From Dyella sp. M7H15-1 (lineage in GTDB: Bacteria > Pseudomonadota > Gammaproteobacteria > Xanthomonadales > Rhodanobacteraceae): a stretch of DNA of 64,000 bases. The translations under genes were made by a program, and so were the position numbers. This document shows positions 30,694 through 40,374 of this stretch, piece by piece. The stretch lies in assembly GCF_004114615.1 (NCBI RefSeq), contig NZ_CP035300.1:2418001-2482000 (forward strand). Direction: 5' to 3'. Under the pieces are notes generated by a model. The model did not search any database and was not told the origin of the DNA. It saw only the letters and a list, made by a program, of their open reading frames with translations. Position 1 is the first letter of the stretch, and each line of letters starts with the position of its first letter.

Positions 30694-31403
30694 GCGAATT
30701 TCCTGCTGCGCGGCTTACCGGTGATATGAGCGCGCGAATCGAGAATCATCCGTTGCATGGCGCGACGTGCCACTTCAGGCTGGCGCCGGCGGATCGCTTC
30801 ATAGACCTTGCGGTGACAAGGCAATGAATACTTGAAATCGTTGCTCTTGCGTGCCGAGAGCACAAAGTAGGAACCGAGCGCGGTTTCCACCACGGAGAAC
30901 AGCGAAATCATCAACTCGTTGTTGGTAGCGACCAGCACGGCCTCATGGAAGGCCAGGTCGGCTACCGCCCATTCATCGCTATTGCACGAAGCCTCCATCG
31001 CCTTGTAAGCCGTTTCGATGTGCTCGAATTGATCGACATTGCGGCGGCGCGCTGCCAGAGCGGCTGCGGCGGGCTCGAAAATCTCGCGCATCTCCGCTAG
31101 CTTCTGCACGAAATCCGCGGTGGGCATCGAGGCGCAGCGCCATGCCAGCACCTCGGCGTCGAGCTGTTGCCAGTAGCGTTCCTCGCGCACACGCGTACCG
31201 ACTTTCGGCCGCGCCTCGATCAGACCCTTGGCGGAAAGTACGCGCATCGCTTCGCGCAGGGCCGTGCGGCTCACCGCCATCTGCTTCGCCAACATTTCCT
31301 CGCGCGGCAACGCCTCGCCCGGTTGGAGTGCGCCGTTGACGATACGCACACCAAGCTCCTGGATGACGTGGCCGTGCAGGTTGCGGGCGATCGGGGCTCT
31401 CAT
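30690..31403 (-). CDS. dgoR: GntR/FadR-type regulator of the dgo operon
   Basis: A 237-residue repressor with an N-terminal winged helix-turn-helix (PREEMLAKQMAVSRTALREAMRVL, then GLIEARPKVGTRV) and a C-terminal FCD domain (DLAFHEAVLVATNNELM, CHRKVYEAIRRRQPEVA). By analogy with E. coli DgoR it should respond to galactonate. It is the first gene of the operon, overlapping dgoK by 4 bp, so it probably controls its own transcription. No dgoT-type transporter follows or precedes. Confidence 0.92.
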   Translation of the reverse strand: MRAPIARNLHGHVIQELGVRIVNGALQPGEALPREEMLAKQMAVSRTALREAMRVLSAKGLIEARPKVGTRVREERYWQQLDAEVLAWRCASMPTADFVQKLAEMREIFEPAAAALAARRRNVDQFEHIETAYKAMEASCNSDEWAVADLAFHEAVLVATNNELMISLFSVVETALGSYFVLSARKSNDFKYSLPCHRKVYEAIRRRQPEVARRAMQRMILDSRAHITGKPRSRKFA

Positions 31404-31804
31404 AAGGGTCTAGAGATGATGAAATCGTTCGTGGATATGGCACTTCCTGCCGCAACTGCACCATCTGAAGCAGTGCCGGACTTCGTTCGAATATAATCAT
31501 ACAATATGCGCAGATGCGAGTAGCCAGGCCGGACCCATTTTGTAAGGTTTCTGAGTAAATTTGTAAGGTGCCTGACCGGCCCTGTGAACAACCCGTTCTT
31601 CTTAATGACGAGGTCGATGCGCAAGATTGGGACACGATCTGGCATAGCTGGTTTCGACTTCAAGAACGCCAAGCAAGCCATGGATCAACCCATGTGATCA
31701 AGAGACAGGGTCTGCGCCGAGGCGACGGCTAAAGCGGCAACCCATGCAGCGGTTTCGGGCCGGCTCTGAGACAATAGCCAACCGTTCCACCTGCCCCGCC
31801 CCGC
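31404..31804. other. 401 bp intergenic region upstream of dgoR
   Basis: It contains the AT-rich near-palindrome ATATAATCATACAATAT (31491-31507), a plausible regulator site and -10 region for the dgo operon. It also has two TTTGTAAGG direct repeats at 31539 and 31560, exactly 21 bp apart. The remaining 230 bp before the FAD gene shows no supported gene. Confidence 0.55.
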
Positions 31805-33460
31805 ATGCTGCGACTGACCGATATCAAGCTACCGCTGGACCACGCCGAGGAAGCGCTGGTAGCGGCTATCCGTACCAAATTACATGTCGGCTCTCAGGCT
31901 ATTCGCGGTTACCGCATCTTTCGCCGCGGCTATGACGCCCGCAAGCGCGGTGCGATCCAGCTTATCTATACGCTGGATGTGGAGGTGGCTGATGAGGCGA
32001 AGCTGCTGCTGCGTTATACGGACGATCCACATGTACGTCCAACACCCGATACGAATTACCGTTTCGTGACCCGTGGAACAAAAGGCATGATCCATCGACC
32101 GGTGGTCATCGGTATGGGCCCTTGCGGTCTATTTGCCGGCCTGATCCTGGCGCAAATGGGTTTTCGCCCTATCATCCTGGAGCGCGGCAAGGCGGTGCGC
32201 GAGCGTACCAAGGACACCTGGGACTTGTGGCGCAAGCGCAACCTGCATCCCGAATCCAACGTGCAATTCGGCGAAGGTGGCGCAGGTACGTTTTCCGATG
32301 GCAAGCTCTACAGTCAGATTTCCGATCCGCATCATTACGGGCGCAAAGTGCTTGCCGAGTTCGTAAAGGCGGGCGCGCCGGAAGAAATCATCTATGTAAG
32401 CAAGCCGCATATCGGCACGTTCCGCCTGGTGACGATGGTGGAGAGCATGCGCAACACCATCGAGTCGCTCGGTGGCGAGATTCGTTTCGAGCACCGCGCG
32501 GACGACTTGCACATCGAGACCGATGCCCAGGGTATCCGCCATGTGCGCGGCGTGGTGCTGGCAAATGGCGAGCAGATCCGTACCGATCATGTGGTACTGG
32601 CGTTAGGCCATAGTGCACGCGACACCTTTGAGATGCTGCACAAGCGCGGCGTGTATCTGGAAGCGAAACCCTTTTCGATGGGTTTCCGCGTCGAACATCC
32701 GCAATCGATGATCGATCGCGCGCGTTTTGGTCCGCAAGCTGGCCATCCGCTTCTTGGCGCGGCGGATTACAAGCTGGTGCATCACTGCCGTAACGGCCGT
32801 TCGGTCTACAGCTTTTGCATGTGTCCTGGCGGCACCGTGGTCGCGGCAACCAGCGAGCCAGGACATGTGGTGACGAACGGCATGAGCCAATATTCACGCA
32901 ACGAGCGCAATGCGAATGCCGCCATCGTCGTGGGTATCGAACCCAGTGATTTCATACCCTACGATGGTAGCGGCAGTCCGCTGGCGGGTATCGCGTTGCA
33001 ACGTCACTGGGAAAGCCGTGCGTTCGAGCTTGGTGGTGGCACCTATGAAGCGCCAGGGCAACTGGTCGGCGACTTTATCGCCGGGCGTCCATCCACCGCC
33101 TTTGGTGAAGTGCAACCTTCCTACCAGCCCGGCGTGCATCTGACGGATTTGACGAGTGCCTTGCCCGATTACGCGGTGGAAGCCATACGCGAGGCGATGC
33201 CTGCGTTCGACCGCAAGATCAAGGGTTTTGCCCAGCACGATGCTATCTTTACGGCCGTTGAGACACGCACATCCTCACCGGTTCGCGTGCGTCGCAACGA
33301 TGTCGACTACCAGAGTCTCAACACGTGCGGACTGTTCCCTGCCGGTGAAGGAGCAGGTTATGCGGGTGGCATTCTTTCCGCGGGTGTCGATGGCATTCGC
33401 GTGGCGGAAGCGGTGGCTTTGAGCATCGTCGGCATGCATCAGGAAACCTATGCTCACTGA
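31805..33460 (+). CDS. FAD-dependent dehydrogenase of unknown substrate
   Basis: A 551-residue flavoprotein. An N-terminal alpha/beta domain of about 95 residues (LRLTDIKLPLDH, GYRIFRRGYDARK) precedes the FAD Rossmann motif VIGMGPCGLFAGLILAQMG with ERGKAVRER. NVQFGEGGAGTFSDGKL, GFRVEHPQ and AGEGAGYAGGI are hallmarks of the group annotated as uncharacterised FAD-dependent dehydrogenases. The substrate is unknown. It overlaps dinG by 11 bp. Confidence 0.88.
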   Translation: MLRLTDIKLPLDHAEEALVAAIRTKLHVGSQAIRGYRIFRRGYDARKRGAIQLIYTLDVEVADEAKLLLRYTDDPHVRPTPDTNYRFVTRGTKGMIHRPVVIGMGPCGLFAGLILAQMGFRPIILERGKAVRERTKDTWDLWRKRNLHPESNVQFGEGGAGTFSDGKLYSQISDPHHYGRKVLAEFVKAGAPEEIIYVSKPHIGTFRLVTMVESMRNTIESLGGEIRFEHRADDLHIETDAQGIRHVRGVVLANGEQIRTDHVVLALGHSARDTFEMLHKRGVYLEAKPFSMGFRVEHPQSMIDRARFGPQAGHPLLGAADYKLVHHCRNGRSVYSFCMCPGGTVVAATSEPGHVVTNGMSQYSRNERNANAAIVVGIEPSDFIPYDGSGSPLAGIALQRHWESRAFELGGGTYEAPGQLVGDFIAGRPSTAFGEVQPSYQPGVHLTDLTSALPDYAVEAIREAMPAFDRKIKGFAQHDAIFTAVETRTSSPVRVRRNDVDYQSLNTCGLFPAGEGAGYAGGILSAGVDGIRVAEAVALSIVGMHQETYAH

Positions 33461-35552
33461 CGCACTCAAGGACAACATCCGCGAGGCTTACACACGTATC
33501 AAGGACGGGCTACCCGGTTTCCGCGCGCGTCCCGCGCAGTTGCGCATGATTGCCGAAGTAGCCAAGGCATTGGCTCAATCCGGTGGTGCGGCGGTGATCG
33601 AAGCCCCTACTGGCACCGGCAAGTCGATGGCCTATCTGGTCGCCGGTGCGGAAGTGGCCAAGGCGCAGAAGAAAAAACTGCTGATCGCAACCGCCACGGT
33701 GACTTTGCAGGAGCAGTTGGTCGAGCGTGATATTCCGTTGTATCTGAAGCTCAATGGTAGTGAAGCAAAAGTTGCGCTGGCCAAGGGCCGGGGACGCTAT
33801 CTGTGCCCACGCAATCTACACATGGCAGCCGGCAGTATCGGCGAGAACAACCAGATGGGCCTGGGCTTCGATGCTGATCTTGCCTTGTGGAGCAAACCAC
33901 CGGCGGAACGCGACAAGCAGGTGATACGCAAGCTCACCGATGCCTTCGATCGCAACGAATGGAATGGTGATATGGATGCCGCGCCAGAAACACCCGGCGA
34001 TATGCTGCGCGCGCTGATCACCACCAGCGCCGGTGGCTGCACGTCGCGCCGTTGCGGACACTTCATGATCTGTCCGTTCTTCGCCGCGCGTCGCGCCGTT
34101 GCCGATGCGGACATCATCGTGGCCAATCAAGATCTGGTGCTTTCCGATCTCACCCTTTCCAGCGGCGAAGAAAGCTGGGGCGGTGTTTTCCTGCCCAAGC
34201 CTGAAGAAACTGTCTACGTGTTCGACGAAGCGCACCACATGCCCGACAAGACCATCGATCGCGGCGCGTCGGATGTGCCGCTGGGTTTGGCCGTGCGGCA
34301 AATCAATCGTCTGACTCGACAGGTGCACGCCGCTTATTCGTTGACCGACAAGGAAGTGATCGGCAAGCTCACGCTGGGCGCCGGCGACGAAAAACTGCAG
34401 GAACTCAGCGACGCGCTGGAGGCCCTGGAAAAGGACATCCGCCAATCCTGGCTGCCCGATCCGGGCCAAACCGAACCCATGTATCGCGGATCGCTGGGGC
34501 AGTTGCCGGAAATTTGGTCTCATCACGCCGGCATGCTGTATGTCTACACTGCGGAAATACAGCGCTGGCTGACGGCTGTGCGGCGAACCGTTACTGAAAT
34601 GAGCGAAGGTGGCCCCACGCAGGAAGCCTTGTCGCGTGAACTGGGCATCGCACTGGAGCGTATCGATCGCCAGGTACGCACGTGGCATGCCTGGTCCAGT
34701 GATGATCCTGAGCATGCGCCGCCGCTCGCGCGCTGGGTCACGCTGTCGCCGGATCAGCAACTCGTTTGTCACGCTTCCACCGTTTCAGCCGGCGACTTGT
34801 TGCGCAATATTTTGTGGGACAACGCCAGTGCAGCGGTCATGACCTCAGCCACCTTGAGCGCAGGCGGCAATTTTCGCGGATTTGCCGACGCCGTGGGCCT
34901 GCCGGACGATGCGGTGACGATAAGCCTGCCTTCCCCGTTCGACCTGAGTGTGCAGGCACGCCTGGAGGTACCCGCCTTGTCCGCACTGCCCGATACACGC
35001 GAACAGCACGCGCAAGAAGTGACGGATTGGCTGGCGAAACACCTGGATTGGGATGCCGGCAACCTGGTGCTGTTTACCTCCCGCGCGAAACTCGAGCGCG
35101 TCTTGCAGCGCCTGCCTATCGACAAGGTGCGCAGAGTGCGTGCGCAAGGCTCGCTGGGCAAGACGCAATTGATTGCCGAGCACACGGCCGCTATCGAAGC
35201 AGGCAAAGGCAGCACCTTGTTCGGCCTGGCATCGTTCGGCGAAGGCCTCGATCTGCCTGGCAAGTTGTGCGAGACGGTGGTCATCACCCAATTGCCATTT
35301 GCGGTGCCAACCGATCCAGTAGGCGCCACTTATGCGGAATGGCTAGAATCGTGCGGGCGCAATCCGTTCCTGGAGGTCGCCGTGCCGGAAGCCACGCGTC
35401 TGCTCACCCAGTACTGTGGGCGCCTGATCCGAAGCGAAACGGATCGCGGGCGCATCGTGCTGCTGGACCGGCGCGTCGTCACACGGCAATACGGCAGTCA
35501 GATGCTAAAAGCATTACCCCCTTTTCAGCGCGTGATCGAGCGAAGTACATGA
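33450..35552 (+). CDS. dinG: ATP-dependent DNA helicase DinG
   Basis: XPD-like 5'-3' helicase for R-loop and repair intermediates, 700 residues. Walker A is EAPTGTGKSMAYL near residue 50 and Walker B is FDEAHHM near 258. The Fe-S cluster cysteines are GRYLCPRN near 118 and CTSRRCGHFMICPFF near 200. The C-terminal helicase motif is FGLASFGEGLDLPG, then QYCGRLIRSETDRG. It starts inside the upstream gene and its stop overlaps the next ATG. Confidence 0.95.
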   Translation: MLTDALKDNIREAYTRIKDGLPGFRARPAQLRMIAEVAKALAQSGGAAVIEAPTGTGKSMAYLVAGAEVAKAQKKKLLIATATVTLQEQLVERDIPLYLKLNGSEAKVALAKGRGRYLCPRNLHMAAGSIGENNQMGLGFDADLALWSKPPAERDKQVIRKLTDAFDRNEWNGDMDAAPETPGDMLRALITTSAGGCTSRRCGHFMICPFFAARRAVADADIIVANQDLVLSDLTLSSGEESWGGVFLPKPEETVYVFDEAHHMPDKTIDRGASDVPLGLAVRQINRLTRQVHAAYSLTDKEVIGKLTLGAGDEKLQELSDALEALEKDIRQSWLPDPGQTEPMYRGSLGQLPEIWSHHAGMLYVYTAEIQRWLTAVRRTVTEMSEGGPTQEALSRELGIALERIDRQVRTWHAWSSDDPEHAPPLARWVTLSPDQQLVCHASTVSAGDLLRNILWDNASAAVMTSATLSAGGNFRGFADAVGLPDDAVTISLPSPFDLSVQARLEVPALSALPDTREQHAQEVTDWLAKHLDWDAGNLVLFTSRAKLERVLQRLPIDKVRRVRAQGSLGKTQLIAEHTAAIEAGKGSTLFGLASFGEGLDLPGKLCETVVITQLPFAVPTDPVGATYAEWLESCGRNPFLEVAVPEATRLLTQYCGRLIRSETDRGRIVLLDRRVVTRQYGSQMLKALPPFQRVIERST

Positions 35553-36112
35553 GCATCATCCGTCTTCGTGATTGCCCAGCCATGCCGTGGAAAAATGGCA
35601 TGGGTCGTACACGTGAGCTTGCCGTCCATCCGGTCGGTGCCGGCATGGATGAATTCACCTGGCGCGCGAGCGTGGCGGAAGTCGATAGCACAGCACCGTT
35701 TTCCGCGTTTCCAGGTATCGATCGTCACATCGCTCTACTTGAAGGCGCCGGGTTCATCATGGCCCTGGACGATGGACGCACCCATGCGCTGACCTCGCCC
35801 TTCATGCCGTTTACATTCCCTGGCGAAGCCCAGGTGAGCGTAACCTTGCGTGGTGGCCCGACGCGCGACTTCAACCTGATGCTGCGCCGCACACGAGTGC
35901 ATGGCGAGCTGGTAGTGTGGGACGAACCCGGTCGGCAAGTGGTGGATGATGCGGTGGCCTTGATCTATTGTGCGCAAGGCCACGTCGATACGGCGGACGG
36001 GCGCCTGCAAACAGGTGATGCGTGGTTGCCAGGGCTGTCATCGACTGGGCGTATCGCACTGGATCCTGGAACATTGACACTTGTCGCGCGAGTGGAATCG
36101 CGCGGAAATTAG
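35549..36112 (+). CDS. HutD/Ves family cupin protein
   Basis: A 187-residue cupin-like protein of the HutD/Ves family: MPWKNGMGRTRELAVHP near the start (the family WKNGxGxT motif), then FTWRASVAEVDSTAPFSAFPGIDR and GPTRDFNLMLRR. HutD is tied to histidine use in some bacteria and Ves to cold or stress responses; no hut genes are nearby, so function is open. The ATG at 35549 overlaps the dinG stop. Confidence 0.85.
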   Translation: MSIIRLRDCPAMPWKNGMGRTRELAVHPVGAGMDEFTWRASVAEVDSTAPFSAFPGIDRHIALLEGAGFIMALDDGRTHALTSPFMPFTFPGEAQVSVTLRGGPTRDFNLMLRRTRVHGELVVWDEPGRQVVDDAVALIYCAQGHVDTADGRLQTGDAWLPGLSSTGRIALDPGTLTLVARVESRGN

Positions 36113-36146
36113 CCATTGCTGGCGTTTCTTCCAAGGGGTCTCCACT

Positions 36147-36725
36147 ATGATCATGTTGGTCTTCGGTCTTATCGTTTTCCTCGGCTTGCACTCCCTTCGC
36201 ATCGTGGCCGACGACTGGCGCAAGCAGCAGATCGCGCGCATCGGGCTGCATCGCTGGAAAGGCTTCTGCTCCATAGTCGCGCTCATCGGTATCGGGTTGA
36301 TCATCTGGGGGTTCGGGCTGGCGCGGCAGCATCCGGTGCTGGTTTACGCGCCACCGCTTTGGCTGCGCCATCTCAACAGTTTGTTCATGCTGGTGGCACT
36401 GATTTTTCTTGCGGCAGCGCGCGTACCCCGCAACCATATCAAGGCGAGGCTGGGTCACCCTCAGGTACTGGCGGTGAAAACCTGGTCGTTCGGCCATCTT
36501 CTGGCGACCGGCATGTTGCACGACCTGGTGTTGTTCGCGCCGTTCCTGGTCTGGTCGGTGGTGTTCTTCATCGTGTCGCGCAGGCGCGACCGCCGGGACA
36601 GCACGGTTTATCCGGCCGGTACGGTCAAGGGTGACGCGCTCGCGGTGGTGATGGGGGTGGCGGTCTGGACGCTGTTCGCATTCTGGCTGCATAACCTGCT
36701 GTTCGGCGTGAATCCGTTGACCTGA
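36147..36725 (+). CDS. NnrU family membrane protein
   Basis: A 192-residue protein with five to six transmembrane segments. The NnrU-like pattern is visible: FLGLHSLRIVADDWR, then GLHRWKGFCSIVALIGIGLIIWG, and WSFGHLLATGMLHDL with conserved His. The family is named from nitric-oxide-linked clusters, but related proteins occur in aerobes without them. The start at 36147 has AAGGGG upstream. It lies 34 bp after the HutD-like gene. Confidence 0.83.
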   Translation: MIMLVFGLIVFLGLHSLRIVADDWRKQQIARIGLHRWKGFCSIVALIGIGLIIWGFGLARQHPVLVYAPPLWLRHLNSLFMLVALIFLAAARVPRNHIKARLGHPQVLAVKTWSFGHLLATGMLHDLVLFAPFLVWSVVFFIVSRRRDRRDSTVYPAGTVKGDALAVVMGVAVWTLFAFWLHNLLFGVNPLT

Positions 36726-36796
36726 ATGGTTTTTAGATAAGTCACCTGATGACATCGTCCAGGGTGAAAAGAGGGATGCGGCTATGAACGCCAAGC

Positions 36797-38722
36797 TTAT
36801 TGCCCCTCCACCACCGGCAAGCTGATAAAGCTCGCATGATCCGGGGTATGCCATACCCGTTGCGTAGCCTTCACATAATCCGACGCTTTCGCATCAAAGA
36901 TGTTTGGCACGAAGGTCTGCGGATTGCGGTCATATAACGGGAACAGGCTGGATTGCACCTGCACCATGATGCGGTGTCCCGGTTGGAATACATGGTTCAC
37001 GGTCGGCAAGCGGAAGCTGTAAAGCAACGGTGCATGGGCTTCGATCGCCTGCGGATGCTCAAAGCTGGTGCGATAGCGGCCGCGGAAAATATCCAGCGAG
37101 ATCGGCAATTCATAGCCGCCCATGCTCGGGTTGGACGGCACAGAATCCGGGTATACGTCGATGATCTTCACCACCCAGTCGCTGTCCGTACCACTGGTTG
37201 ATGCCACCAGGTTCACTTGCGGTGCGCCGCCCAGATGCATCGGTGTGGTCAGCGGCTCGCTGACATAGGTGAGTACATCCGGCCGACCGTCGACAAAGCG
37301 CTGGTCATTGAGCAACCAGTGCGTCCAGGCTTCGTGATCGGAGCCCACCACCGGACGCGGCTGATATGGCACCGGCTTGGCCGGATCGGAAACGTATTCG
37401 TCGTACTTGGCATCACTGGCTGTGGGCGCTTCGAATGACAGGCGACCATCTGCTTCGAGGTAAATCGGCTTGGGTTTCGATACACAGCCGTTGTCACATG
37501 ATAGCGGCCAATGCGTGTAACGATCCCAATGGTTCTCGCCCGTGTTGTAGATGAACACCGGCGGCGTGTTGGCCTTCGGCGCGCCATCTTTCAGGTATTG
37601 ATTGAAGAACGGCAGCAATACGTCGCGGCGGAATTGCAGTGCGGTATCGCCATCCCATTTCATGGGACCGAGCGTGCTGCCATCGTAGTTCGCCTGGCTG
37701 TGCCGCCACGGGCCCATCACCAGGTAGTTCTTGGTGTGGGTGATGTCCTTGGGTTCCATGACTTCGTAGCTATGGATGGCGCCCCACATATCTTCCTGAT
37801 CCCACAAGCCCTGCTCCCACATGGTGGGCACCTTCAGCGGTTGGTTGACCAGGATCTGGTCCAGCGCCTGATTCGACCAGAATGCATCGTAGGCCGGGTG
37901 CTCATGGATCTTGCGCCAGAACGGCAGTGCATCCAGTCCGTTGGCATGCGCGAAGTCACCGGCGGAGCCCACGCGCAGGAAATTGGTGTAATCGTCCAGA
38001 CCCTGGCGCGGGATCATGTAGCCCGTGCCTTTCTTGGTGGTCTGGAAGGTGATGTAGTCCAGGTCGTTCTGACGGAAGGCGCCGTAGTGGAACCAGTCGT
38101 CACCCATCCAGCCATCCACCATCGGGCTTTCCGGCGCGGCGACCTTCAACGCCGGGTTCGGGTTGATCAGCGCCATCACCACGGTGAAGCCCTCGTATGA
38201 CGAACCGAGCATGCCGACCTTGCCATTGGACTCGGGAATGTTCTTCGACAGCCAGTCGATGGTGTCGTAGGCATCGGTGGATTCATCCACCTTGCCGTGA
38301 TTGAGCGGTCCGCGCAGCGGCAAGGTCATCACATAGTCGCCTTCGGAGCCGTACTTGCCACGGATGTCCTGGAACACGCGGATATAGCCTGCTTCCACGA
38401 ATACTTCGTCACCCTGTGGTAACAGATCCAGCATGTGCGGCGACAGCGTGCGCTCGGTGCGGCCGTCCGCGTTGTAGGGCGTGCGCGTCAGCAAGATCGG
38501 CGCATTGTGCGCACCCTTCGGAATCACGATGACCGTGTGCAGCTTTACGCCGTCGCGCATCGGAATCATCACCACGCGCTTGATGTAGTCGTTGGCATCG
38601 GTCGGCGCGGTGAAGTTCACCGGAATATCCGGCGTGAGCGGCGCGGTCTGGGCATGGATGCTCGCAGCGGACAGGGCCATTGCGAGTGCCGTAGCAAAAA
38701 GCAGGGAACGAATCGGATACAT
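36797..38722 (-). CDS. CocE/NonD family hydrolase, alpha-amino acid ester hydrolase-like
   Basis: A 641-residue exported serine hydrolase. Signal peptide MYPIRSLLFATALAMALSAA ends near SIHA. The nucleophile is Ser174 in GSSYEGFTVVMAL, the same position and context as in the Xanthomonas alpha-amino acid ester hydrolases that act on amino-beta-lactams. The C-terminal jelly-roll domain has PLTTPMHLGGAPQVNL and FQPGHRIMVQVQSSLFP. Its natural substrate is unknown and may be small peptides or esters. The ATG at 38722 is preferred because GGAG lies 6 bases before it; the GTG 12 bp upstream lacks this. Confidence 0.9.
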   Translation of the reverse strand: MYPIRSLLFATALAMALSAASIHAQTAPLTPDIPVNFTAPTDANDYIKRVVMIPMRDGVKLHTVIVIPKGAHNAPILLTRTPYNADGRTERTLSPHMLDLLPQGDEVFVEAGYIRVFQDIRGKYGSEGDYVMTLPLRGPLNHGKVDESTDAYDTIDWLSKNIPESNGKVGMLGSSYEGFTVVMALINPNPALKVAAPESPMVDGWMGDDWFHYGAFRQNDLDYITFQTTKKGTGYMIPRQGLDDYTNFLRVGSAGDFAHANGLDALPFWRKIHEHPAYDAFWSNQALDQILVNQPLKVPTMWEQGLWDQEDMWGAIHSYEVMEPKDITHTKNYLVMGPWRHSQANYDGSTLGPMKWDGDTALQFRRDVLLPFFNQYLKDGAPKANTPPVFIYNTGENHWDRYTHWPLSCDNGCVSKPKPIYLEADGRLSFEAPTASDAKYDEYVSDPAKPVPYQPRPVVGSDHEAWTHWLLNDQRFVDGRPDVLTYVSEPLTTPMHLGGAPQVNLVASTSGTDSDWVVKIIDVYPDSVPSNPSMGGYELPISLDIFRGRYRTSFEHPQAIEAHAPLLYSFRLPTVNHVFQPGHRIMVQVQSSLFPLYDRNPQTFVPNIFDAKASDYVKATQRVWHTPDHASFISLPVVEGQ

Positions 38723-39042
38723 GAGGATCTCCACAACAGCCGCCCCAACCCTAAGGCAGCGGGTGCCATCGATGTCTGGAAAGCTGCTCTCCCGGCAGCA
38801 TGGAGACTTTAAGACAACGCTGATGGAAAGCCATGCATGACTTTTTGCCTAGTGACCCCTTGCATTTGCTAACCGCAGGTGGAGGATGGAAGGCTAGCCC
38901 ATCGGGGAACCTTCATGAGGTCAGCCGCTTTGTGCGACGAGCGAAGTCACTGGGTCCCGGCCTGCGCCGGGACGACGAGCAAAAACCTGTGACTTTGACG
39001 CTTCGACGTCGCCTCTCGTTTTATCAGCCACTTTTTTCCAAG
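38723..39042. other. 320 bp region without a gene
   Basis: It lies upstream of the CocE-like gene and downstream of the NRDE gene. It contains an imperfect TCCCGGCC/GCCGGGA palindrome near 38948-38968 followed by GACGACGAG, related to the 11033 repeat. I see nothing else that I can support. Confidence 0.5.
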
Positions 39043-39846
39043 TCATGCCGCGCTAACCCAACCTGCGAATGACCTTCCGCAGGGCTGCGGATTCAAAGGC
39101 CACTCGGTCTCGCCAAGGAAACGGCCCATCGGCCCGAAGCGGCGTTCCACGATGCGTCCCCGGCCCTCGTTATCGATCGCCACGACGGTGCTGGCGCGCG
39201 TGCCGTAATACTCGCCACGGATAAAGGCGGAAGACAGCCAGCGCTCACGCTCCAAGCCAATGCCCGTATCCGGTAACGTCTCATCAGGCGCCTGCTGCTC
39301 GTTGGCCAGCGCGCGGAACAACGGTGCGAAATCCACTTCATGGCCGGCATTCATCCAGGCCTGCAAGCGCACCATCAAGGCCTTGGTCTTGGGCCAGGGC
39401 GTATTGAAGTCCGCATTGGAAAGCCCATGCACACCGGGCTCGATCCGTTGCACCTTCGCCGTTGGGCGATTGCCGATGTAGAAGCCGTGATCGACATCGA
39501 AAGTAAGCAGATTAAACGGTCGATAGCTGGCTGCCGTTGCCATCACGTTTTGCGCATGCTGGGTGGCGTCGTCGGGGCCAGCGAGGTAATCCGTGGCAAG
39601 CAGACCGCGCGACGTGCCGTGCTGCGGATCGCGCGGATCGCGCATGTTGGTGACGACACAGCATCGGCCCGACTCGGTGACACCTAACCACGTGCCGCCG
39701 GCTTCCCGATCACGGCCGCCAATGATCGCCAGATCTTTCCAGTGGCATAAAGGGTTGCTTGGCCGCGCATGGAATTCATCGCGGTTACCCGCCAGCAGTA
39801 GACGCCAGCGTGGGTGGCTATGCCAAGCGAACGCGATCAGGCACAT
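39043..39846 (-). CDS. NRDE (TANGO2-like) family protein
   Basis: A 267-residue protein starting MCLIAFAW with the family signature LLLAGNRDEFHARP, then GGRDREAGGTWLGV and CVVTNMRDP. The N-terminal Cys after Met resembles N-terminal nucleophile hydrolases. The family (TANGO2, formerly T10) has been linked to haem transfer and Golgi organisation in eukaryotes; the bacterial role is not settled. It stands alone. Confidence 0.88.
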   Translation of the reverse strand: MCLIAFAWHSHPRWRLLLAGNRDEFHARPSNPLCHWKDLAIIGGRDREAGGTWLGVTESGRCCVVTNMRDPRDPQHGTSRGLLATDYLAGPDDATQHAQNVMATAASYRPFNLLTFDVDHGFYIGNRPTAKVQRIEPGVHGLSNADFNTPWPKTKALMVRLQAWMNAGHEVDFAPLFRALANEQQAPDETLPDTGIGLERERWLSSAFIRGEYYGTRASTVVAIDNEGRGRIVERRFGPMGRFLGETEWPLNPQPCGRSFAGWVSAA

Positions 39847-39980
39847 AGAGGCATGGATTCTAGCTCATCGGCGGGACGCGCGCCGCCGTACCGCCTCCGC
39901 CCAGCGAACAGCCAGCCGTGGCGCCGTCATAAAAACTGTTTCATCCGTTATCGTATTGCTCCATTTGAATACTGCCCAGA

Positions 39981-40268
39981 TCTACCACCATCTACGTCAG
40001 TTTTCACGGCGGCGTGCCTTCGGAAAAACGCCCGGCCTTGGTGGAACGCTTTCGCAACGATCCTGCATGCCGCGTCTTTCTTTCCATCGATGCCGGAGCC
40101 ACAGGGCTCAACCTGCAACACGCCTCCGTACTGGTGAACATGGATCTGCCGTGGAATCCGGCCACCGGAGCACAACGGCTCAATCTGCCGTTACCCTCCG
40201 GGGAAACCGCCAGCAAGCTCGCTGATGCTTGCGCATTATTAGCGGAAACCTTGCGAGGGAGGTCTTGA
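39981..40268 (+). pseudogene. SNF2-type helicase, C-terminal remnant
   Basis: The frame reads TIYVSFHGGVPSEKRPALVE, then VFLSIDAGATGLNLQHASVL and VNMDLPWNPA. These are helicase motifs IV-V of SNF2/HepA-type ATPases. The expected EQRIARVHRMGQ after DLPWNPA is replaced by a jump to AQRLNLPLPSG and an end at GRS, so an internal deletion has removed motif VI. No N-terminal part exists upstream. Its stop lies against the truncated toxin gene. Confidence 0.75.
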
Positions 40269-40270
40269 AG

Positions 40271-40374
40271 TCAATAAGGGATGCAGTAGCGGCTGCTTTG
40301 TTCACCGGAGCCAGGAATTCATGCAAGCGCGCCAGATCGGAAAGAGCCTTACCGGTCCACTTCAACTCCATCAA
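40271..40374 (-). pseudogene. parE/relE-type toxin, truncated
   Basis: The first 30 or so codons read MELKWTGKALSDLARLHEFL and APVNKAAA, the standard opening of ParE/RelE toxins. After that the frame runs into the complement of the helicase remnant, so the toxin core is lost. Its ATG overlaps the antitoxin stop, as in intact operons. The result is an antitoxin without toxin. Confidence 0.75.

Noticed and set aside
31400-31681. A 93-codon minus-strand open frame upstream of dgoR
   Set aside because: It spans the TTTGTAAGG repeats and has no ribosome site or family match.
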